This document shows positions 6,524 through 12,823 of a stretch of DNA of 14,913 nucleotides, piece by piece. The stretch's first letter is position 1. Each line of letters begins with the position of its first letter. Origin of the DNA: an uncultured Corynebacterium sp. (GTDB lineage Bacteria > Actinomycetota > Actinomycetes > Mycobacteriales > Mycobacteriaceae); contig NZ_CABTZR010000056.1 in NCBI RefSeq assembly GCF_902489365.1, positions 1 to 14,913 on the forward strand, written 5' to 3'. The translations under genes and the position numbers were made by a program. Below the pieces are notes generated by a model, which saw nothing but the letters and a program-made list of their open reading frames with translations, did not search any database and was not told the origin of the DNA.

Positions 6524-7953
6524 TACTGCTCACCTCCGTATGCGCGCAGGATGGCACGGCCGATGGGCGCGGAGACCTGGCCACCGGTGGCATTTTGGCC
6601 AAGGTGCCCGCCGTCCTTGACCACGACGCCCACCGCGATGTCCTTGTCTGGGTCGAAGGCCACGTACCACGCGTGCGGGGCGAGGCCCTCACCGTGCTCG
6701 GCGGTGCCGGTCTTCGAGGCAAAACCGTTTCCGTCGTAGCCGAAGGTGCTGCGTTCGGAAGCGAACATGAGGTCCTTGATGGTGTTGGCTGTTTCTTCAT
6801 CCACAGCTTCAGCGGCTTGGCGCGGTGTGGTGGCGCGCAGCTCATTCATTTGGGCATCGGTGATGCGGTTGACCAGGTAGGGCTCCATGCGCTTGCCCTG
6901 GTTGGCGATGGTGCCGGCCATGATGGCTGCCTGGAGGGCGGACATGGTCACGTCGCGCTGGCCGATGGCGGATTGGGCGACTTGGGCGCCGTCGCCAAGC
7001 TCACCGAGCGCGCCAGCGGAAGTATTAACACCCAACGAGTATTTCTCACCCACGCCGAAGCCCTCGGCGTACTTGCGCAGCTCATCGGCGCCGATGCTCT
7101 CCGACATCTGCACAAAGGCCGTGTTGCAGGACAGCGCGAAGGCCGTCTGCAGGGTGACGCTGTCCGCGCCGCCGCAGGACTGGTTGCCGTAGTTGGTGAG
7201 CTCCGTGACGGTATCGGGCAGCGTAATGGACGCTGCGCCGGTCAGCGTGGAGTTCGGCTCGAAGCCGTTGTTCAGGCCTGCTGCAGTGGTGATGATCTTG
7301 AAGATGGACCCAGGGGGAAGGGTGTCCTGCGTGGCGTGGTTGACCAGCGGGGTGCCTTCCTGGTTCTGCAGCTGTTCCCACTTCTCGCCAGCGTTATCAC
7401 CGAGCAGGTCGGAGACGTTGAAGCTGGGGGAGGAGGCCATGGCCAAAATCTTGCCCGTCGAGGGCTGGATGGCCACGGCCGCGCCGTTATAGCCCGGTCC
7501 AGCGAGCTGATCGTAGGCGGTTTGCTGTAGGGCCGGATCGACGGTGACCTCGACGTTCGCGCCCTTCTGCGGCTTGCCGGAGAGCATATCGAGCCAATTG
7601 CGCGCCAGGAGCGAATCATCCTTGCCATTGAGGATGTCATTCTGGGAGGCCTCCAGCTGGGAGGCGCCGAAGCGCTCCGAGAGGTAGCCCGTGATGCTGG
7701 CAAAGGCCGGGGAGTCGGCGGGGTAGGAGCGGGAGTAGTTGCCCTCGGCGTCGGCAGTGGACTGCGCCAGCACCGTGTTGCCAGCGAAGATCTGGCCACG
7801 CGGGGTCGTGCGCATCTCCAGGTAGCCGCGAACGTTCTTAGGGTTATGGGCGTACTTATCCGTCGAAAAAGCTTGCACCACCGTGAGGTTTACCAGGAGG
7901 ATGGCGGTGAGGATGAGGGAAAAAAGGGCGACGAGGCGGATCGATCGGTTCAT
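6523..7953 (-). CDS. pbpA: Penicillin-binding protein PbpA, class B transpeptidase
   Basis: A 476-residue peptidoglycan transpeptidase that cross-links stem peptides outside the membrane and pairs with the SEDS protein encoded just upstream. An N-terminal membrane anchor (about residues 5-28) is followed by a short N-terminal pedestal (about 40-135) and the transpeptidase domain (about 155-470). Active-site motifs are S216-I-F-K219 (nucleophile and general base), S275-C-N277 and K414-T-G416. C260 and C276 sit near the active site and may form a disulfide, as described for mycobacterial PBPA. The length fits the actinobacterial PBPA group, which is shorter than E. coli PBP2. The ATG overlaps the rodA stop (ATGA), implying translational coupling and matched production of the two enzymes. 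It is a likely target of beta-lactams. Confidence 0.96.
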   Translation of the reverse strand: MNRSIRLVALFSLILTAILLVNLTVVQAFSTDKYAHNPKNVRGYLEMRTTPRGQIFAGNTVLAQSTADAEGNYSRSYPADSPAFASITGYLSERFGASQLEASQNDILNGKDDSLLARNWLDMLSGKPQKGANVEVTVDPALQQTAYDQLAGPGYNGAAVAIQPSTGKILAMASSPSFNVSDLLGDNAGEKWEQLQNQEGTPLVNHATQDTLPPGSIFKIITTAAGLNNGFEPNSTLTGAASITLPDTVTELTNYGNQSCGGADSVTLQTAFALSCNTAFVQMSESIGADELRKYAEGFGVGEKYSLGVNTSAGALGELGDGAQVAQSAIGQRDVTMSALQAAIMAGTIANQGKRMEPYLVNRITDAQMNELRATTPRQAAEAVDEETANTIKDLMFASERSTFGYDGNGFASKTGTAEHGEGLAPHAWYVAFDPDKDIAVGVVVKDGGHLGQNATGGQVSAPIGRAILRAYGGEQ

Positions 7954-9302
7954 CGGGTGGCCTCCTGGACGGCGGGGAACATGGACGTATCGCTGGGTGC
8001 GTTTGAGCTCAGCTCGCGCGCCGGGCGGCGTGCCGCGTTGGAGATGCGCAGCAGGATGGCCAGCAGCATGTAGTTGGCCATGAGCGAGGAGCCACCCGCA
8101 GACATGAACGGCGTGGTCAGGCCCGTCATGGGCAGCAGCGCGGAGATGCCGCCGGTGACGACGAAGACCTGCACGGCCAGCGTCAGGGCTAGACCCGAAG
8201 AGACCAGTTTGCCATAGGTATCGCGGCAGGTCAGCGCGGTGCGGAAGCCGCGGGAGACGAGCATGGCAAACAGTACAAGTACCGCGGCGAGGCCCACCAA
8301 CCCGAACTCTTCACCGATTCCGGCCAGGATGAAGTCCGAGTGCGCTACCGGCACCATGTCCGGGTGGCCCTGGCCTAAGCCGGTGCCGGTAATACCGCCG
8401 GAGGACATGCCGAAGAGCGCCTGGGAGAGCTGGTAGCCGGTGGAATCATAGTTAGCCAGCGGATCCAGGAAGTTGGAGAAGCGTTGCTGGATCTTCTCCG
8501 AGACCTGGTAGATGCCGGAGCCACCGATGCCCACGAGAATGACGCCAATGAGCAGCCAGCTCACGCGGTTAGTGGCCATAAAGAGCATGCCGAGCACCGT
8601 GCTAAACAGCAGCAGAGCCGGGCCGAAGTCATTGGAAATGCCCATGATGACAATCGCGATGCCCCAAATCACCAGGATGGGCGCGAGATCCCGCAGGCGC
8701 GGCAGGGAAATGCCTAGGAACTTGTATCCAGCCACCGTGAATAGCGAGCGCTTCTGGGTCAGTAGCATGGCGAAGAACAAAATCAGCAAGATCTTGGAGA
8801 ACTCACCCGGCTGGATGGAAAAAGGCCCGAGCCACAGCCAGATGCGGGCGTCGACGCCCGGCGGCTGCGGCCACACCAGGGGTAATGCGAGGAGGATCAG
8901 GCCGAGCGCACCCAAGATATAGGAGTATCGGGTGAGCGAGCGGTGATCACGCAGGAGGACGAGCACCAGCGCGAAGAGAATGAGGCCCACGATGGTCCAC
9001 ATCACCTGCCGCACCGCCAGCCCGCCGCCGTTAGCTAGATCGAGTCGCTGCAACAGAATGAGCCCGGTGCCGTTGAGCACCGCGACGATGGGCAGCATGA
9101 GCTGATCCGCATAGGGTGCCAGGAAACAGAGCACCAAGTGGGCGACAGCAAAGACGCCGATGAAACCGCCGATGAGGTAGAGCACATCGAGTGTCAGCAC
9201 GTTGCCTTGGGACAGCTCAAGGCTGACCAAGGTGATGGCGAAAACCACGGTGGCGAGTACCAACAAGCCGAATTCGGTGCCGCGGGAGAAGAATTTACTC
9301 AC
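7950..9302 (-). CDS. rodA: SEDS-family peptidoglycan glycosyltransferase RodA/FtsW
   Basis: A 450-residue polytopic membrane protein of the SEDS family, which polymerises lipid II into glycan strands. About ten to twelve hydrophobic segments span residues 10-420. Family signatures are Q-P-G-E-F-S-K (164-170), the N-D-F-G-P-A-L segment (224-230), H-P-D-M-V-P-V-A-H-S-D-F (313-324), whose D323 corresponds to the essential aspartate of FtsW/RodA, E-E-F-G, and the late P-F-M-S-A-G-G-S-S (398-406). The cytoplasmic C-tail (about 422-450) is polar. The start is GTG directly after the pstP TAG, with GGGAGGTGA about 7 bases upstream; no better start exists. Its partner is PbpA, encoded immediately downstream. 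I prefer RodA over FtsW from this operon position, because ftsW normally lies in the mur/fts cluster. Confidence 0.94.
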   Translation of the reverse strand: MSKFFSRGTEFGLLVLATVVFAITLVSLELSQGNVLTLDVLYLIGGFIGVFAVAHLVLCFLAPYADQLMLPIVAVLNGTGLILLQRLDLANGGGLAVRQVMWTIVGLILFALVLVLLRDHRSLTRYSYILGALGLILLALPLVWPQPPGVDARIWLWLGPFSIQPGEFSKILLILFFAMLLTQKRSLFTVAGYKFLGISLPRLRDLAPILVIWGIAIVIMGISNDFGPALLLFSTVLGMLFMATNRVSWLLIGVILVGIGGSGIYQVSEKIQQRFSNFLDPLANYDSTGYQLSQALFGMSSGGITGTGLGQGHPDMVPVAHSDFILAGIGEEFGLVGLAAVLVLFAMLVSRGFRTALTCRDTYGKLVSSGLALTLAVQVFVVTGGISALLPMTGLTTPFMSAGGSSLMANYMLLAILLRISNAARRPARELSSNAPSDTSMFPAVQEATR

Positions 9303-10649
9303 CTACTTCACCTCCCGGCAGTTTCCTTTGGACGCGCTCTTGTCATCTTTTCCGTCTTTTCCGTCCTTCGAGGCCTTCGAGGCCTTCGGGCAAGGCTTGA
9401 GCGCCTTGTCCGAGAGCTGCGACAGCTGCGTTTGCACCTCGTCATAGGAGCCGGAGGGCAGGTTGCCCACAGCGGCACGTTCGGATTCTGGCAAATCTTT
9501 CAGCGTGAACGGCGCAAAGTCGCCCGCGCACTCTCCGTGCCCGAGCTTGAGCGCATTGTCCTTGCCTAGGCACGCATTCTGATACGTGTGGTGCAGCGGG
9601 CGGCCAAAGATTTCATAATCCGCACCCTGCTGGATAGTGAGGGTGTCACTCTCATCCGTAGCCACGTAATAGTTATTGCCCAGATAATTCTTCATCCAGA
9701 GCCCGCCACTGACGACGAGCACGATGACGATGGCAAGGCATGCAATCACCTTCCACCCAATCCGGCTTCGCTGGGGCCGCCGCTGTGGTTCCTCCTGGGG
9801 CTTCTCCTCAGCGGCCTGGGCTTTTGGGGGCGAGATCAGCTTTGCGGCGCGGCTCGCGGAAGAATCCGGGTGCGTCGGCTCCGGAACAACACCTTGGATG
9901 GCTCCGACGGTGATGGGGGAGTCCTCGTCACCCTCCGCCTCCACGACTTCCGCCACCACAATGGTGACGTTGTCCGGGCCGCCGGAGCGCAGCGCCAGAT
10001 CCCGCAGGGTGGTAGCGGCCTCTTCGACCGTGCCCTGCTTCAGCGCCTGCTCGATGGTGGAGGCCGTCACCGGATCCGAGAGGCCATCCGAGCACAGCAG
10101 GAGGCGGTCGCCCGGTTCAGCATCGAGCATAAAGAGCGTGGGCTCCACCGGGCGACCCGTGTAGGCCTTGAGGATCAACGACTTCTGCGGGTGAGAGGAG
10201 ACATCCTCCGGATCGAGCTTTCCCTCATCCACCAGGGACTGCACATAGGTGTCATCCTTGGTGATCTGGGTCAGCTTCCCCTCACGTAGCCGGTAGCCGC
10301 GGGAATCACCCACGTGGCACACGCCGAACTCGGAGCCGTTAAAAAGCAGGGCGGTCAGCGTGGTGCCCATGCCCTCGGTTTCCGGGTGCTCATCCACGTG
10401 CTCGCGGATTGCCGCATTGGCGTCTTCCGCCGCCGCGCCGAGCAGGGCCAGCATGTCGTTATCGCCCGGATCCCGCTCGAGGGAGGCCATGTGCTCCACC
10501 ATGGTGGTGGAAGCAACCTCGCCGGCGGCGTGGCCACCCATGCCGTCGGCCAGCACCAGCAGGTGCGGGCCAGCGTGGGCGGAATCCTCATTGTTTTCGC
10601 GGACCAATCCGCGGTCCGTTACTGCAGTAAAAGTCAGGCTTAAAGTCAT
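9303..10649 (-). CDS. pstP: Transmembrane PP2C-type Ser/Thr phosphatase PstP
   Basis: A 448-residue phosphatase (also called Ppp in corynebacteria) that dephosphorylates PknA, PknB and their substrates. The PP2C domain covers about residues 5-235: R17-E-N-N-E-D, L-A-D35-G-M-G-G-H-A-A-G, G-M-G-T-T, H-V-G-D-S-R, C-S-D188-G-L and G-G-P-D226-N-V-T, i.e. the full set of metal-binding aspartates. A Pro/Glu/Arg-rich linker leads to one membrane helix (about 298-319). The external part (about 125 residues) carries four cysteines that could make two disulfides and ends in a Lys/Asp/Gly/Ser low-complexity stretch. The ATG overlaps the fhaB stop (ATGA), and rodA begins right after its own stop. The kinase, phosphatase and reader genes are thus co-transcribed. 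Confidence 0.95.
   Translation of the reverse strand: MTLSLTFTAVTDRGLVRENNEDSAHAGPHLLVLADGMGGHAAGEVASTTMVEHMASLERDPGDNDMLALLGAAAEDANAAIREHVDEHPETEGMGTTLTALLFNGSEFGVCHVGDSRGYRLREGKLTQITKDDTYVQSLVDEGKLDPEDVSSHPQKSLILKAYTGRPVEPTLFMLDAEPGDRLLLCSDGLSDPVTASTIEQALKQGTVEEAATTLRDLALRSGGPDNVTIVVAEVVEAEGDEDSPITVGAIQGVVPEPTHPDSSASRAAKLISPPKAQAAEEKPQEEPQRRPQRSRIGWKVIACLAIVIVLVVSGGLWMKNYLGNNYYVATDESDTLTIQQGADYEIFGRPLHHTYQNACLGKDNALKLGHGECAGDFAPFTLKDLPESERAAVGNLPSGSYDEVQTQLSQLSDKALKPCPKASKASKDGKDGKDDKSASKGNCREVK
9343..9390. repeat. Short tandem repeats inside the pstP 3' end
   Basis: On the plus strand the unit CTTCGAGGC is repeated about twice (from about 9366), next to TTTTCCGTC repeated about twice (from about 9348). 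Together they encode the Lys-rich K-A-S-K-A-S-K-D-G-K-D-G-K part of the PstP external tail. All units are nine bases, so slippage would lengthen or shorten the tail by three residues without breaking the frame. Confidence 0.6.
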
Positions 10650-11098
10650 GCCATCAACCTCACGGTCGTTCGGCCAAGTTTGATATCGGAGCCGACTCCG
10701 ACTCGTTCTGGCTGGTCAATGCGAACGCCACCAACAAAGGTGCCGTTGCGGGATTCGAGGTCCTCCACGAACCACTCGCTGCCCCTGCGGAACAGGCGGG
10801 CGTGGTGGCCGGAGGAGAAATCATCACCGGTGACAAAGTCACAGTCTTGCGCGCGGCCCATCGTACAGTCTTCGAGCGTGCCCAGTTCCATGTGGGAACC
10901 GCGCAGCGGCCCGTCCACGATGGCGATTTCACGCGGCGCTTCGCGACGCCTCTGGGCCCCCTTCACCGGGGACGATGCCTGGTAGACGCCGGCGGCCTTA
11001 TTGGCGTCGCGGCGCATGGCGTTGAGCGCGACCAAGATAAACAGCCACAGCAACACCAGCAGGCCGATGCGCAGCGAGAGCAGCACGATCGAATCCAT
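10646..11098 (-). CDS. fhaB: FHA-domain membrane protein FhaB (FipA-like)
   Basis: A 150-residue protein with one N-terminal membrane helix (about residues 4-26) and a C-terminal FHA domain (about 58-148) in the cytoplasm. FHA landmarks are G81-R82, S96-G-H-H99-A-R-L, W109, and N118-G-T. These bind phosphothreonine peptides made by PknA or PknB. The mycobacterial orthologue (FipA/FhaB) links FtsZ and FtsQ under stress; a similar role is likely here but not shown. The ribosome site AAGGA sits 6 bases before the ATG. The gene follows fhaA after 44 bases and overlaps pstP by four bases. Confidence 0.93.
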   Translation of the reverse strand: MDSIVLLSLRIGLLVLLWLFILVALNAMRRDANKAAGVYQASSPVKGAQRRREAPREIAIVDGPLRGSHMELGTLEDCTMGRAQDCDFVTGDDFSSGHHARLFRRGSEWFVEDLESRNGTFVGGVRIDQPERVGVGSDIKLGRTTVRLMA

Positions 11099-11142
11099 GA
11101 AAAGTCCTTACGCTAAGAATCTGGGAACACTTGCCGGGCGGC

Positions 11143-11967
11143 TTAGTAGCCCTGGTCTTCGAGGCCGGTGATGCGCACCTCGATGTGGGAGTGACCGAGG
11201 GTGATCACGTCGCCGTCGGCAAGCAGCCAGTTCTCAATCGGGGTGTCGTTGACGGTGGTGCCGTTCGTGGACTGCAGGTCCACCAGCACGGCGTCCTGGC
11301 CGTTCCAGGTGATCTCCGCGTGCTGGCGGGAGACACCGGTATCCGGCAGGCGCAGGTCCGCGTCGTTGCTGCGGCCCAGAATATTGGAGCCTTCCTGCAC
11401 GTGGTAGACACGGGAGGAGCCGTCCTGCAACATGAGCGTCACCGCCGGGCCTTGCGGCGCCGGCTGATTCGGGGTGGGGGCCATGAAGGCGGTGGTTGCG
11501 GCCTCGTCGGCGTTGTGCGGCTGGGTCATAGAGTCCTCCTGACCATGGTCGTGGTGGAAAATCGCATCGAATCCGGTTTCTTCGGTGGGCTCGTGATCCA
11601 AAAAAGAGGACACGCGCAACTGCCCAGTCCGCAGCCCCGATTCCTCCGCGATGCGGACGATGACCGGCCCGGCGAGGGACCAGCCACTGTTACGGATGAA
11701 GCGGGTGAGCTGATCAGCTAGATCCTTGGGAACATCCTGGTCCTGTGAGAGATTCTCGATGTCCTTGGAGGACACGCCGACGGTCATGACGTTGGGGCTA
11801 TACAGCTTGCCATCATCACCGCGGGACAAATTGTCTTGCGCCTCCTGCTTGAGGAGCTCCTCAATCTCTGCGGGGACGACTTTACCGCCGAAGACAAAGG
11901 CCATGCCGTTGTCCAGTCCGCGTTGCAGGGAAGAATCCAGCTTGGCGAGCTTGTCAAGAAATGCCAT
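11143..11967 (-). CDS. fhaA: FHA-domain protein FhaA with N-terminal DUF3662
   Basis: A 274-residue cytoplasmic adaptor and the first gene of the operon. The DUF3662 region covers about residues 1-120, a flexible Ala/Pro/Thr-rich linker about 125-175, and the FHA domain about 176-268 with G198-R-S, S213-R-Q-H216-A-E, W221 and N235-G-T. In mycobacteria FhaA binds phosphorylated PknB and the pseudokinase domain of MviN, linking kinase signalling to lipid II export. I chose the ATG at 11967 over an in-frame TTG at 12000: the longer reading would have its first codons made from the AAAGGAGG ribosome site, while the shorter form begins M-A-F-L-D, a natural start for this family. The spacing from ribosome site to ATG is rather long (about 13 bases). 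Confidence 0.93.
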   Translation of the reverse strand: MAFLDKLAKLDSSLQRGLDNGMAFVFGGKVVPAEIEELLKQEAQDNLSRGDDGKLYSPNVMTVGVSSKDIENLSQDQDVPKDLADQLTRFIRNSGWSLAGPVIVRIAEESGLRTGQLRVSSFLDHEPTEETGFDAIFHHDHGQEDSMTQPHNADEAATTAFMAPTPNQPAPQGPAVTLMLQDGSSRVYHVQEGSNILGRSNDADLRLPDTGVSRQHAEITWNGQDAVLVDLQSTNGTTVNDTPIENWLLADGDVITLGHSHIEVRITGLEDQGY

Positions 11968-12006
11968 GGGGTAACGCCGTCCTCCTTTCAGGATGTTCAA
12001 GGGAGA

Positions 12007-12027
12007 GGTATAGCAGCGATCAGTATA
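12007..12027 (-). promoter_or_regulatory. Candidate -10 boxes for the fhaA-to-pknB operon
   Basis: Two minus-strand hexamers fit the actinobacterial -10 pattern upstream of fhaA: TATACT (12022-12027) and TATACC (12007-12012), 55 and 40 bases before the ATG. Neither has a clear -35 at the right distance. As fhaA heads the operon and the next gene upstream is divergent, a promoter must lie in 12000-12150; these are the best candidates I see. Confidence 0.35.
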
Positions 12028-12098
12028 GGTTGCTTTCCTCTAATTAACGTAGACGCGCGGCCCATAGTTCCCTGGAAAGTTCGGGTTTGCCAGCGGAT

Positions 12099-12129
12099 TT
12101 GCAGAATCTGTTGGGCTGCGTGCTAAGGT
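12099..12129 (+). promoter_or_regulatory. Candidate promoter for tRNA-Leu
   Basis: TTGCAG (12099-12104) and an extended -10 TGCTAAGGT (12121-12129) are separated by 19 bases. Transcription would start about 20 bases before the tRNA. The spacer is longer than optimal, and the -10 hexamer TAAGGT only partly fits the consensus. Confidence 0.3.
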
Positions 12130-12157
12130 TAGCTAGTCGCCAAGACATCAATACCCT

Positions 12158-12242
12158 GCCCGGGTGGCGGAATTGGCAGACGCGCTGGCTTCAGGTGCCA
12201 GTGTCCTTATAGGACGTGCGGGTTCAAGTCCCGCCCCGGGCA
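12158..12242 (+). tRNA. tRNA-Leu (anticodon CAG)
   Basis: An 85-base class II tRNA. The 7-bp acceptor stem pairs GCCCGGG (12158-12164) with CCCGGGC (12235-12241), with discriminator A at 12242. The anticodon arm CTGGC/GCCAG encloses TTCAGGT, giving anticodon CAG at 12192-12194. A long variable arm follows, as expected for leucine. The T-arm is GCGGG-TTCAAGT-CCCGC. The 3' CCA is not encoded. A leucine tRNA beside fhaA is also found in Mycobacterium, so this is a conserved position. Confidence 0.96.
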
Positions 12243-12268
12243 CGCTGAGCAGTTGTACAAACTGCGAC

Positions 12269-12319
12269 ACCGGAGGTAACAAACTCGAAAGGGTACGTGA
12301 CCTCCGGTTTGTTTGTTTC
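12269..12319 (+). terminator. Possible terminator after tRNA-Leu
   Basis: A perfect 9-bp inverted repeat (ACCGGAGGT at 12269-12277 and ACCTCCGGT at 12300-12308) with a 22-base loop is followed by T-rich sequence (TTGTTTGTTTCT). It lies 27 bases after the tRNA end. The loop is long for an intrinsic terminator, but the tail and position fit. Confidence 0.5.
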
Positions 12320-12433
12320 TCTGAACTTGAGTGGTTGAGGATTGCAAGTGTGGGGATTTACATTCTAACTCCCGCTCTCGGTTTTCGTACTTTTGTTTTC
12401 GATGGTGTCAATAAGTCATCTTGATTGTTGTCT
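12320..12433. other. Non-coding stretch with no recognised feature
   Basis: Between the hairpin after the tRNA and the transposase remnant I see no reading frame, repeat or RNA structure that I can support. It is more AT-rich than its surroundings (for example TTTTCGTACTTTTGTTTTCG near 12380). It contains the junction between the conserved chromosome and the accessory segment, but I found no copy of the tRNA 3' end or an integrase gene that would mark an attachment site. Confidence 0.5.
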
Positions 12434-12599
12434 TGATCTGACGGCCTTGGCCAGGAAACGTTCCGCTGCGGCCACGTTCCGCTTCGGAGAGAGGTAAAAA
12501 GTCCAGGGTCTGGCCACCGGCGGTGATCGCCCGATAGAGGTAGCACCACCTGCCGCCGACTCGGATATAGGTCTCATCCACCCGCCAGGAACTGGCCGG
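12434..12599 (-). pseudogene. IS6-family (IS6100-like) transposase remnant, truncated and frameshifted
   Basis: On the minus strand one frame reads S-S-W-R-V-D-E-T-Y-I-R-V-G-G-R-W-C-Y-L-Y-R-A-I-T, and a second continues F-Y-L-S-P-K-R-N-V-A-A-A-E-R-F-L-A-K-A-V. Together they match the part of the IS6 DDE catalytic domain around the first Asp (the D of W-R-V-D-E-T-Y). The switch of frame falls at an A-run of five (12496-12500, T5 in the sense strand): removing one base restores D-F-Y-L-S. Only about 55 codons survive of a protein usually around 230-260 residues. The N-terminal helix-turn-helix and the later catalytic D and E are absent, and I find no IS6-type terminal repeats. It is a dead scar next to the metal-resistance genes. 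Confidence 0.85.
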
Positions 12600-12606
12600 T
12601 GGGCAG

Positions 12607-12653
12607 AGACAAAGCCCTGGAATGAACTCCTGTCACCAGGGTCATTCCAGGGC
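12607..12653 (-). terminator. Strong hairpin terminator for the metal-resistance genes
   Basis: A perfect 12-bp stem (GCCCTGGAATGA at 12614-12625, TCATTCCAGGGC at 12642-12653) with a 16-base loop is followed on the minus strand by TTTGTCT. It lies 170 bases downstream of the lipoprotein stop and directly before the transposase remnant. On this strand it should end transcription coming from the ATPase and lipoprotein genes. The plus strand has no matching T-run after the stem. Confidence 0.65.
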
Positions 12654-12823
12654 ATATTTCCCCTGACTAAGAGAAGCAGTGACACAGAAGGTCTACCTCA
12701 GCGTGGGCCTTGTGGGCGTGCAGGTTCCGTGTGTGGCTGGTGTGCTGCGGCATGGTCGGTAGCGATTGATGACCGACTCTGGAGCGGGTGCCTTGTCTGG
12801 TCTCGCGGTTCAGGGTGGGTGGA
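12654..12823. other. Region between lipoprotein gene and its terminator
   Basis: No recognised gene lies in these 170 bases. On the minus strand there is a 28-codon reading frame starting with ATG at 12753 and stopping at 12667; it contains six His and two Cys but has no visible ribosome site. It is described as a finding and is not called as a gene. Confidence 0.4.

Noticed and set aside
6595..7530. Plus-strand reading frame (311 codons) opposite pbpA
   Set aside because: Antisense shadow of a gene with complete active-site motifs; no ribosome site and no recognisable protein.
11968..12000. Longer fhaA start at an in-frame TTG (12000)
   Set aside because: Its early codons are the AAAGGAGG ribosome site of the ATG at 11967, and M-A-F-L-D is the natural family start.
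12416..12685. 89-codon minus-strand frame as an intact gene
   Set aside because: Only its C-terminal part resembles a transposase; the rest is out of frame with the W-R-V-D-E-T-Y segment and runs through the terminator hairpin.
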